Assembly (NCBI GenBank): GCA_024645305.1 | Contig: JAHEFU010000201.1 | Span: 1 to 5,368 of the forward strand | Direction of reading: 5' to 3' | Source of the DNA: Planctomycetales bacterium | GTDB lineage: Bacteria > 4484-113 > JAFGCY01 | Length of the DNA: 5,368 nt | In this document: positions 1 to 5,368 of the stretch, in pieces | How the letters are laid out: every line of letters starts with the position of its first letter | How positions within the stretch are numbered: position 1 is the stretch's first letter | Notes under the pieces: generated by a model | The model's database searches: none | Told to the model about the DNA's origin: nothing | Seen by the model: the letters and a program-made list of their open reading frames with translations, nothing else | Program-made: the position numbers and the translations under genes

Positions 1-416
1 GCCGCCAGGTTCCATTCCTGCCACTGGGCTGATCCGGCAAGGGCAGCCCGCAGCACAAATTCCTGGCCTGCCGCCCGTCCGCCGCTAACATCAAGGAGCA
101 TGCGCTGCAGTTCATCTCCGGCGCGCAGCAATCCGATTTCGTAAGTGACGGAAGACCTACCCTCACCACCAAGGATCATTGAGCCCGTCCGGCTGTAATT
201 GGCTTCGCCCGAGCTCTGAGAAACGCCCGCGAGTCTGACATCCTGCAGCGGGTCGCGGATTATATCTGCCTGGCTGGCTGTCACCGGCGGGGCTGCAGCA
301 GCGCCGTGAACCCCACCGCCCTTGGTGTTCCCCTGTCCGGTACCGTTGCAGGCTGCCAGCAGGACGCAAAGCGCGCAGATGGCGCAGAAAAGTGTGGTGT
401 TCGTATGCATTGGCAT
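1..416 (-). CDS. Predicted lipoprotein of unknown function, N-terminal part (runs off the left edge)
   Basis: This open frame starts near 416 and continues past base 1, giving 138 visible codons without a stop. The N-terminus has a hydrophobic stretch (residues 9-22, LFCAICALCVLLAA) ending in the lipobox L20-A21-A22-C23, so the product is probably exported, cleaved and lipidated at Cys23. Asn at +2 would permit outer-membrane sorting if a Lol system is present. After the cysteine comes a low-complexity, Gly/Ala/Pro-rich linker (about residues 24-45), then a mixed segment that looks strand-forming. I do not recognise a family. Two oddities: the n-region has no Lys or Arg, only His4, and no clear Shine-Dalgarno precedes the start. 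Possible starts are ATG at 416, ATG at 410, or TTG at 425 (with GGAAG about 10 nt upstream); an in-frame TAA at 428-426 rules out anything further upstream. The gene lies 77 nt after the tRNA-Val gene on the same strand. Confidence 0.72.
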   Translation of the reverse strand, partial: MPMHTNTTLFCAICALCVLLAACNGTGQGNTKGGGVHGAAAAPPVTASQADIIRDPLQDVRLAGVSQSSGEANYSRTGSMILGGEGRSSVTYEIGLLRAGDELQRMLLDVSGGRAAGQEFVLRAALAGSAQWQEWNLA

Positions 417-424
417 CAGGGCCA

Positions 425-430
425 ATTATA
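425..430 (-). promoter_or_regulatory. Possible -10 element for the lipoprotein gene
   Basis: The minus strand reads a perfect TATAAT here. It ends 8 nt before the ATG at 416, so a start site 7-8 nt downstream would give a leaderless or nearly leaderless transcript. No convincing -35 hexamer lies 16-18 nt upstream, and there is no TGn extension, so the call rests on the hexamer and its position alone. The gene could instead be read through from the tRNA promoter. Confidence 0.35.
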
Positions 431-493
431 TGTTGCTTCCGGCAGTCTCCTGCGTCGGAACATGCTGATGCGCAGTTTTCAGAGGGTGGACAA

Positions 494-566
494 TGGGCGC
501 GGAGGGACTCGAACCCCCGACCTACTGGGTGTAAACCAGTTGCTCTGCCAGCTGAGCTACACGCCC
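494..566 (-). tRNA. tRNA-Val (anticodon UAC)
   Basis: A complete cloverleaf can be folded by eye. The acceptor stem GGGCGTG pairs with CGCGCCC, with one G-U pair. The D-arm is GCTC...GAGC. The anticodon stem ACTGG/CCAGT encloses the loop TTTACAC, with the anticodon TAC at 533-531. The variable loop is five bases, AGGTC. The T-stem GGGGG/CCCTC encloses the loop TTCGAGT. The discriminator is A at 494. The gene is 73 nt long because the next bases are TTG rather than CCA, so the 3' CCA is not encoded and must be added by a CCA-adding enzyme. The UAC anticodon reads GUA and, by wobble, other valine codons. It lies 38 nt after the aminotransferase stop codon and appears to have its own promoter. 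No Rho-independent terminator is visible after it. Confidence 0.96.
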
Positions 567-579
567 GTTAGGGATGCGG

Positions 580-585
580 ATTATA
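580..585 (-). promoter_or_regulatory. Extended -10 promoter for tRNA-Val
   Basis: The minus strand reads TGGTATAAT (588-580), which is a consensus -10 hexamer with the TGn extension. The -35 region is weak (around CTGATG), as is tolerated for extended -10 promoters. Transcription would start near 573, about 7 nt before the tRNA 5' end, leaving a very short leader. The bases just after the -10 element are GC-rich (CCGCATCCC), a feature associated with stringent control of stable RNA promoters in bacteria such as Escherichia coli; whether that applies here is an inference. Confidence 0.65.
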
Positions 586-598
586 CCAGTCAAACACT

Positions 599-612
599 GC
601 GGCATCAGCCGC
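599..612 (-). other. Short inverted repeat over the aminotransferase stop codon
   Basis: A five-base-pair perfect stem (GCGGC/GCCGC) with a four-base loop spans the TGA stop of the aminotransferase gene and covers the -35 region of the tRNA promoter. On the minus strand it is followed by AGTGTTTG rather than a T-run, so it is at best a weak terminator or a 3'-end stabilising hairpin. Its location on the tRNA promoter could also make it a protein-binding palindrome, but nothing else supports that. Confidence 0.3.
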
Positions 613-1525
613 TGGCGATCACTGACTCCCGGGATGGCACCAGTGAATGGTGTTCAGGTTCATTCACGTAATCAAGCCAGTTACTGCGCAGGTCAACGAA
701 GATCGGGCCCGGTTTGCCGGTACCGATCAGGCGATCCGAGATATCCACAACGGGTATCAGGTCAGCGCCGGTTCCGGTCATCCAGACTTCATCCGCGGTA
801 TACAGGTCAAACACCGTGTACGTGCCTTCCTGCACTGTGTAGCCCTTGCGCTGGGCGATTTCAATGATGCTGGCCCTGGTGATGCCCGCCAGGGCACCGG
901 TATGCAGGGCTGGTGTGTAGATCACTCCGTGCTTTGCAAAGAACAGGTTCTCCGCCGTGCCTTCCACCACGTAACCCTCGAGGTTTAGCATGATGCCTTC
1001 ATCGGCACCGGCACGGTTGGCTTCCATGACACCGAGTATGTTGTTCAGGTAATTGAGGGACTTCACACTGCCGGGGAGGCTCTGCACACTGTTGCGCCGG
1101 GTGGCACATACGATGCATTTCAAGCCGGTCTGGTACAGCTCTTCCGGATGAAGCTGGATTGAAGCGGCGATGCAGTACACGGTGGGATGCTCGCGACACT
1201 TCCGGGGATTGATGCCCAGGTCACCCTTGCCCCGCGTAGCCACCAGGCGGATATAGCAGACACCCTCATGCAATTCGTTCATGGCTACACTATGGAGTAC
1301 GATATCACGCATTTCCTCCTGGGTCTGAGTCAGCCTGATACCAAGGAACCTGGCACTGTCGTAGAAGCGTTCAATATGCTCAACCAGCTTGAAAACCTTG
1401 CCATCCCAGGCCTTGATGCCTTCAAACAGTCCATCTCCGTAAAGCAGTCCATGGTCAAAGACACTGACCGTTGCATTGTTTTCAGGAACAAACTCACCGT
1501 TGATCCAGACTAATCTCTCCGCCAT
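605..1525 (-). CDS. ilvE: Branched-chain amino acid aminotransferase (PLP fold type IV)
   Basis: The 306-residue product matches the class IV aminotransferase family in length and motifs. It would catalyse reversible PLP-dependent transfer of an amino group between 2-oxoglutarate/glutamate and the 2-oxoacids of valine, leucine and isoleucine in the cytoplasm. The N-terminal FDHGLLYGDGLFEG (residues 23-36) and the RGKGDLGINPRKC segment (98-110) are typical of bacterial BCATs. Lys155 in SVKSLNYLNN is the expected Schiff-base lysine, Glu188 in EGTAENLF the expected cofactor-ring glutamate, and the GALAGITR (210-217) and TGTGADLIPV segments complete the PLP and substrate pocket. The ATG at 1525 is preceded by GGAGG at 1540-1536, 10 nt away. 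The gene lies 79 nt after the fusion gene, with its own promoter candidate in the gap. D-amino-acid transaminase and 4-amino-4-deoxychorismate lyase share the fold, but the combination of motifs favours BCAT. Confidence 0.9.
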   Translation of the reverse strand: MAERLVWINGEFVPENNATVSVFDHGLLYGDGLFEGIKAWDGKVFKLVEHIERFYDSARFLGIRLTQTQEEMRDIVLHSVAMNELHEGVCYIRLVATRGKGDLGINPRKCREHPTVYCIAASIQLHPEELYQTGLKCIVCATRRNSVQSLPGSVKSLNYLNNILGVMEANRAGADEGIMLNLEGYVVEGTAENLFFAKHGVIYTPALHTGALAGITRASIIEIAQRKGYTVQEGTYTVFDLYTADEVWMTGTGADLIPVVDISDRLIGTGKPGPIFVDLRSNWLDYVNEPEHHSLVPSRESVIASG

Positions 1526-1535
1526 GCCTTCATTT

Positions 1536-1540
1536 CCTCC
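1536..1540 (-). promoter_or_regulatory. Ribosome binding site of the aminotransferase gene
   Basis: The minus strand reads GGAGG, followed by ten bases and the ATG at 1525. Another ATG in that gap (1533-1531) is out of frame with the aminotransferase, so this site supports 1525 as the start despite the slightly long spacing. Confidence 0.7.
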
Positions 1541-1575
1541 AGTTGTGGGTGTCGGGGGTGGATCCGTGTGTGTAA

Positions 1576-1581
1576 ATTATA
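1576..1581 (-). promoter_or_regulatory. Extended -10 promoter for ilvE
   Basis: The minus strand reads TGCTATAAT (1584-1576), a consensus -10 hexamer with the TGn extension, in the 79-nt gap between the fusion gene stop and the aminotransferase start. No good -35 hexamer stands at 16-18 nt. The start site would be near 1569, giving a leader of roughly 44 nt with no evident attenuator peptide or strong hairpin. It suggests that ilvE can be transcribed independently of the upstream cluster, although readthrough from glmM remains possible because no terminator is visible in the gap. Confidence 0.55.
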
Positions 1582-1604
1582 GCATTCAAGGCACAGTCAG
1601 AGGC

Positions 1605-3734
1605 TCATCCGGCAACTGAACTGTTCTGCCTGCTCACGTGTATTTCACGCAGCCGTTCAAACCTTTCTTCCGGCACAACCTTGCCGAAGCTGCGGATTTC
1701 GGCAAGCTCGAAGCCGTGCTTGTCACCGATCGCCTGGATTTCCTTGACCTTTTCCGGATCTATCTCGCGGCCGATCGTGTAGTGCTCAAATCGCCGCTCC
1801 AGAGCCAAAAGCAGGGTTTCGGCCATGCAGGCATAGATCGTGTTTGGCGGCAGACCGATGTCGTACTTCAGCTCAGCTCCCTCAGGCAGCCGAATCTCCC
1901 CGCTTTCGATTACCAGAATGTCATTGCGCTGGGCGGCTTCCTCCTCCCTGATGTCCGGGGGACGGGCCACATCACAGACAATGCTGCCGGGTTTCAGTTC
2001 CGTGACGTCAACCACGGGATCAACCGCACTGGTGGTCGTGATGATCAGGTCCGTAACCTTCAGGAAATCCGCCGCATTACGCGAAATCTTGAGCCGGCCC
2101 TTGATACGCGGTGTTTCGTTTTCAATCAGGGAACTCAGTGCCAGCAGGCGCTCCGGCCGGGGACTGACAAGGTACAGTGTGTCAACCTTTTCCGCCAGTA
2201 GCCGTGCACATATCGAACCGATGCTGCCGGTAGCCCCGATCACGCAGGCGCTGCTCTTGCCGACGTCGATGCTGCAGCGCGCCGCGGAGACCTCCATAGT
2301 CCGGATTGTCGAAGCCACCGTGTAGCTGTTGCCCGTGGTGATCCCGATCGGCGAGCGTTCGCTGACGGTTCGCCCCGCATCGCCAACGACACTCGTATAG
2401 GCGCCGAGCCCCATTATGCGGCAGCCCTTGTGGCTGGCTATGTCCGCAACCTGCAGGAGCTTCTTGTAGAGGAACTCCGCCGGAAATCGCATGATGGCCC
2501 GGCTTGTCATGGGAATTGCATACAGCACTCCCTCGGCCCGGGCACCGGTCTTGCTGACAACGTTCTTCAGCATTGCGCAGGGGAAACCCTTGAGTTGGGC
2601 CAGCGTGTCCTCTATCAGCCGCTCCGGCATGAAATGTGACATCGTACGCACGCTTCGCAGGCGGCGCACCTGGGAAAATGTGAGTGGATGAATGACGAAC
2701 GCAAAGCGAGCCACGTCATCTCCCGGCTCCTCCGCCACTTCGACGACGTCCTCGCGGGGGCTGAAATTCTCGGGCAGCATTGGCAGCTGCAAGGCTGTCA
2801 ACTCCTCCTTCTCCTCATGGGGACGGAGATGGAATATGTCGGGCTTGAGCTTCATGCGATGGATGATGTTCAGGAAGAAGTCCTCGATATCCCGGTTCCC
2901 TGATTCAGTCCCGCACAGCTTGAATGCCGCCTCCAGCACCGGGACGGGGGTATAGACCCCGCTGATCTTCGGTGACAGTGAGACGAGGTACTCCACGTCA
3001 AGTTCGCGGAACAGCTGCAGGTCACGTTCATCCCGCAGGTTTGTGAAAACAGTCTTGCCAGCCAGGGTGTCTGGCTTGTAGCGCTTGAAATATGACAATC
3101 CGCCGATGATTATGTCTGAGCGCTTGAAGTACATCTGGAAGCGCGGCATCATCCTGCGGCTGCGGCGTGCCGCCGGCCAGAACCAGCTTGCCGGAGCCTG
3201 CATCACGGCCTTGACAAGCTGGGTCGCGCTGTTTTCCAGATGGTGGAAGGACGTGATCGGAATCCCCAGCCGGAATCCGTAGAGCATGTCGCCGAACACG
3301 AGCTTCTTTGTGTACTTGTTCAGCACTTCTGCACTGCCATAGCGGTTTAGTCCGCTGAAGAACAGAATGGACTTTCCCTTGAAGCTGAACGGCAGGTCCT
3401 CAGCGGCCTGCTGGACGATGTAACGCTCCAGAGTTGCCAGCAGGGTCGAGCCGTCACTGAAACGATCACCGTAGTCATCCAGCTTCAGCTGGCTGCGCAG
3501 ATGCTCATTGTGGTATGTCCGGTTGCCGATCCGGAAGCTGCTGCTGATGCCCTGCATGGCAACCGCATCATATTCGCCAAGCAGCTGGGGAATCAGCTGC
3601 CCGATATGATCAGGATTCTGGCGGACGGGCACCCTGTCCCACTCAACAAATGCGTCCGGCAGTTCAATGCTGAAGTGCCCCCTTTCCGCGTCAGGGGACA
3701 GGTCCATGCATGCTATGCGGAATTTCTGCTTCAC
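1605..3734 (-). CDS. Two-part reductase: 'quinate 5-dehydrogenase'-like N-terminus fused to a long-chain acyl-ACP reductase-like (AAR) C-terminus
   Basis: The 709-residue product shows two regions joined by an acidic linker (about 305-343). The C-terminal part (about 344-680) follows the cyanobacterial acyl-ACP reductase closely. It has an IHPLT start (348-352), LGAYTS (443-448), TTGNSYT (466-472), the nucleotide-binding GATGSIG (500-506) and IYACMAETLLL, whose Cys636 aligns with Cys294 of Synechococcus elongatus AAR, the residue that forms the acyl thioester. It ends in an EKVKEIQAIGDKHGF helix like that of AAR. By homology it would reduce fatty acyl-ACP or acyl-CoA to aldehyde with NADPH. 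The N-terminal part (1-305) resembles proteins named quinate 5-dehydrogenase, with DGSTLLATLER (94-104), GDMLYGFRLGIPI (148-160) and GKTVFTN (226-232); that name has little experimental support that I know of. AAR proteins are normally about 340 residues, so this is about twice that length. No signal peptide or membrane segment is seen. The start is GTG at 3734, overlapping the glmM stop as GTGA without a clear ribosome binding site, which implies translational coupling. The true substrate is unknown. Confidence 0.82.
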   Translation of the reverse strand: MKQKFRIACMDLSPDAERGHFSIELPDAFVEWDRVPVRQNPDHIGQLIPQLLGEYDAVAMQGISSSFRIGNRTYHNEHLRSQLKLDDYGDRFSDGSTLLATLERYIVQQAAEDLPFSFKGKSILFFSGLNRYGSAEVLNKYTKKLVFGDMLYGFRLGIPITSFHHLENSATQLVKAVMQAPASWFWPAARRSRRMMPRFQMYFKRSDIIIGGLSYFKRYKPDTLAGKTVFTNLRDERDLQLFRELDVEYLVSLSPKISGVYTPVPVLEAAFKLCGTESGNRDIEDFFLNIIHRMKLKPDIFHLRPHEEKEELTALQLPMLPENFSPREDVVEVAEEPGDDVARFAFVIHPLTFSQVRRLRSVRTMSHFMPERLIEDTLAQLKGFPCAMLKNVVSKTGARAEGVLYAIPMTSRAIMRFPAEFLYKKLLQVADIASHKGCRIMGLGAYTSVVGDAGRTVSERSPIGITTGNSYTVASTIRTMEVSAARCSIDVGKSSACVIGATGSIGSICARLLAEKVDTLYLVSPRPERLLALSSLIENETPRIKGRLKISRNAADFLKVTDLIITTTSAVDPVVDVTELKPGSIVCDVARPPDIREEEAAQRNDILVIESGEIRLPEGAELKYDIGLPPNTIYACMAETLLLALERRFEHYTIGREIDPEKVKEIQAIGDKHGFELAEIRSFGKVVPEERFERLREIHVSRQNSSVAG

Positions 3735-5089
3735 GATACGCGCTTTGACCAGTCATTGAACACCGCACAGGCAGCGGCATTGCCGGCCAGGCAGTGTTTC
3801 CGGTCCTGCGATTCCGTCAGGACCCTTACAACGTTTTCCGTACCACTGGGGCGCAGGTAGAAGCGGACCGTCTCGAAATTGCTACGGACCTGCTCAAGCT
3901 CCTTCCTGACCCGGTTGTCCTTCACCCAGGCCTGCTTGTCCTTGACCTGCAGGTTTGTCAACTGCTGGGGGAATTCCACGAACTCCGCAACCAGCTCACT
4001 GAGCGGACTGCCGCTGGAAACCAGCAGCGACGCCAGCTGCAGGCCGACGAGGATCCCGTCCCCGCTCGGCGCCTTGTCCCGCATGATGATATGACCGCTC
4101 TGCTCACCGCCCAGGTTGATCTGGTACTTAAGCATGTTCTTCATGACGTTTATGTCGCCAACTTCCGTACGGAACATCGTGACACCGCGTCTGGCCAGGG
4201 CCTGCTCCACACCCATGTTTGTCATGTGTGTCATGACCACCCCACCCTGCTTCCGGTAGCGGGGCAGCCGCGTGGCAAACAGGGCAATGATGCGGTCGCC
4301 ACTGACAGGCCGGCCCAGTTCATCGACGGCTAGCACACGGTCGCCATCCCCGTCGAAGGCCAGTCCGAGGCTGGCCTCTTCCTGGCGGACAGCGCGGCGC
4401 AGGCGGGCCAGATCAGTCGCCCCGCATTTCACGTTAACCTTGGCTCCATCCAGGTCATTGCAAATGACGACGCATTCATGTCCGGCCTGCTCGAAAGCCT
4501 CACCGGCCAGCTGTGAAGTTGCGCCGTGGGCACAGTCCAATACGATGCGCAGTGATTTGCCCTTGCCAGGCCGGCGCACGGCCCTGCGCAACAGTCCAAG
4601 ATAGAAGCGGCTGACATCCTGCTGGTCCATGCTCCCGAAGTATTGCTCTGAATCAACGCTGATGCGGCCGGGCTTGTCTATCCAGCCTTCAATCGCCCTT
4701 TCAGTCCCGCTGTCCAGCTTCAGCCCGTCTCCTCCGAAGATCTTGATGCCGTTGTCAGGGACAGGATTGTGGGAGGCGGTGATCATGACGCCGGCCAGTG
4801 CTCCCTGGTCAATCACCAGCTGCGGCACAACGGGCGTGGGCACAAGACCGATGTCCAGGCTGTCAACACCACCCAGCGCCAGTCCGCTCATCAGGGCATT
4901 GCGCAGCATATCGGCTGACAAGCGTGTGTCATGTCCGATCACGACCTGCCGGCGCTGCCTGCGCGTGTAACGAGCCGCTGGTTTTGCCAACATAACGGCG
5001 AGTCCGTATCCTGTTCTCAGCGCCAGTTCCGGACTCAGGAGGGAGCCAGCCCTGCCCCTGATTCCATCCGTGCCGAAGTACCTGCTCAT
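3731..5089 (-). CDS. glmM: Phosphoglucosamine mutase
   Basis: GlmM interconverts glucosamine-6-phosphate and glucosamine-1-phosphate in the cytoplasm, the step that feeds UDP-GlcNAc synthesis for peptidoglycan and lipopolysaccharide. The 452-residue length and all four signature segments fit: the N-terminal RYFGTDGIRG (3-12), the phosphoserine loop ITASHNP with Ser106, the metal-binding DGDGDR (246-251), the sugar-binding GGEQSGH (327-333), and the phosphate-binding RPSGTEN (413-419). The RYFGTDGIRG start separates GlmM from phosphomannomutase/phosphoglucomutase relatives. Most GlmM proteins have ISASHNP where this one has ITASHNP, a mild variation. The ATG at 5089 shares its A with the TAA of the upstream gene, and AAGGA at 5103-5099 lies 9 nt before it. 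The stop overlaps the GTG of the next gene. The upstream YbbR-like gene places it in the cdaR-glmM context, where GlmM is known in Firmicutes to bind and restrain the cyclase CdaA. Confidence 0.96.
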   Translation of the reverse strand: MSRYFGTDGIRGRAGSLLSPELALRTGYGLAVMLAKPAARYTRRQRRQVVIGHDTRLSADMLRNALMSGLALGGVDSLDIGLVPTPVVPQLVIDQGALAGVMITASHNPVPDNGIKIFGGDGLKLDSGTERAIEGWIDKPGRISVDSEQYFGSMDQQDVSRFYLGLLRRAVRRPGKGKSLRIVLDCAHGATSQLAGEAFEQAGHECVVICNDLDGAKVNVKCGATDLARLRRAVRQEEASLGLAFDGDGDRVLAVDELGRPVSGDRIIALFATRLPRYRKQGGVVMTHMTNMGVEQALARRGVTMFRTEVGDINVMKNMLKYQINLGGEQSGHIIMRDKAPSGDGILVGLQLASLLVSSGSPLSELVAEFVEFPQQLTNLQVKDKQAWVKDNRVRKELEQVRSNFETVRFYLRPSGTENVVRVLTESQDRKHCLAGNAAACAVFNDWSKRVS

Positions 5090-5368
5090 TATTCTGCGTC
5101 CTTGCGGTTAATCGATACGGTGACCACCATGCGATCCAGCGTGACATGCTGCAGCGTGAATGGCAGGTCAACCTGCGGGATCCGCTTGACCTGGCCCGGT
5201 TCCATGGACCCGACATCAATCCAGGCCCTGATCAGACTGGCCAGTTGTTGCTTGTCCAGCTCAGACAGTTCCTCGGATTTCACCACCAACCTCTCGGGAC
5301 TGATATTGTAATCCATGTCCGCCCGCTGGTTCACGAGCTCAATGTCAACAAGCCGCTCGTCTTCGGTG
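5089..5368 (-). CDS. YbbR-like (CdaR-type) protein, C-terminal end only
   Basis: An open frame enters from the right edge and stops at TAA (5091-5089), giving 92 visible codons with no start that looks genuine. The internal GTG at 5334 could be proposed as a start, but the frame is open upstream of it and no ribosome binding site precedes it. The visible part fits the YbbR repeat pattern: NISPERLVVKS, then AWIDVGSMEPG, then a VDLP segment, and finally a 'LDRMVVTVSI' strand just before the end. YbbR proteins are membrane-anchored with several extracytoplasmic repeats; CdaR is the YbbR protein that regulates the di-adenylate cyclase CdaA. The assignment rests on this pattern plus the position directly before glmM, the classic cdaA-cdaR-glmM order. 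The membrane anchor and other repeats would be outside the window. An unrelated hypothetical protein cannot be excluded from so short a fragment. Confidence 0.6.
   Translation of the reverse strand, partial: TEDERLVDIELVNQRADMDYNISPERLVVKSEELSELDKQQLASLIRAWIDVGSMEPGQVKRIPQVDLPFTLQHVTLDRMVVTVSINRKDAE
5099..5103 (-). promoter_or_regulatory. Ribosome binding site of glmM
   Basis: The minus strand reads AAGGA nine bases before the glmM ATG. It lies inside the last codons of the YbbR-like gene, so glmM can both initiate de novo and be reached by ribosomes terminating at the overlapping TAATG. Confidence 0.6.

Noticed and set aside
163..369. A 68-codon minus-strand frame with an ATG at 369
   Set aside because: It overlaps the lipoprotein frame in another phase, is Arg/Gly-rich and lacks family features, whereas the lipoprotein frame has a signal peptide and lipobox and stays open to the edge.
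417..493. A Rho-independent terminator after the tRNA
   Set aside because: Only short imperfect stems can be formed (for example CTGCG/CGCAG with a long loop), and none is followed by a T-run on the minus strand.
306..671. A 121-codon plus-strand open frame
   Set aside because: It crosses the whole tRNA gene and both flanking genes in antisense; a coding region through a functional tRNA is implausible.
1638..2201. A 187-codon open frame on the plus strand
   Set aside because: It lies wholly antisense to the AAR-like half of the fusion gene, has no recognisable domain, and is explained by the codon bias of the gene on the other strand.
1605..3734. Glutamyl-tRNA reductase or a plain shikimate dehydrogenase
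   Set aside because: The Rossmann motif and the cysteine are superficially similar, but the order of motifs and the ACMAE cysteine near the C-terminus match acyl-ACP reductase, and the GluTR N-terminal catalytic domain is absent.
3794..4333. A 179-codon open frame on the plus strand
   Set aside because: It is fully antisense to the highly conserved glmM gene, and its translation shows no family resemblance.
5089..5334. A complete 81-residue gene starting at GTG 5334
   Set aside because: The frame stays open through 5368 with the same character and no ribosome binding site precedes the GTG, so a truncated longer gene is more likely.

Overview
The window is a compact bacterial segment of fairly GC-rich DNA in which every supported gene lies on the minus strand, so transcription runs from the right edge (5368) to the left edge (1). 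In transcription order it holds: the 3' end of a YbbR/CdaR-like gene (5368-5089), glmM for phosphoglucosamine mutase (5089-3731), a 709-codon two-part protein (3734-1605), a class IV branched-chain aminotransferase gene (1525-605), a tRNA-Val(UAC) gene (566-494), and the 5' end of a predicted lipoprotein gene (416-1). There is no gene-free stretch longer than about 100 bases, and I see no mobile element, CRISPR array or repeat family.

The first three genes form a tight translational cluster. The ybbR-like stop and the glmM start share one base (TAATG), and the glmM stop overlaps the next start (GTGA). A YbbR-like gene directly before glmM is the known cdaA-cdaR-glmM arrangement of Firmicutes and several other phyla, where CdaA makes cyclic di-AMP and CdaR and GlmM modulate it; cdaA would be expected just beyond the right edge. 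This context, together with a tRNA-Val that lacks an encoded 3' CCA, argues against an enteric-type gammaproteobacterium. It would fit a Desulfobacterota-like or other deeper lineage, but I cannot assign the organism with confidence.

The most unusual gene is the 709-residue protein. Residues from about 344 to the end closely resemble the cyanobacterial long-chain acyl-ACP reductase (AAR), including the NADP(H)-binding glycine motif and the cysteine that forms the acyl-enzyme. Residues 1 to about 305 resemble proteins annotated, with little biochemical support, as 'quinate 5-dehydrogenase'. The two parts are joined by an acidic linker. A fatty-aldehyde-forming reductase fused to a poorly understood domain and translationally coupled to glmM is the main candidate here for undescribed biology.

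Downstream, the aminotransferase gene has its own extended -10 promoter and a good ribosome binding site. The tRNA has an extended -10 promoter placed between the aminotransferase stop codon and the tRNA 5' end. The lipoprotein gene has a TATAAT hexamer so close to its ATG that a leaderless mRNA is possible.
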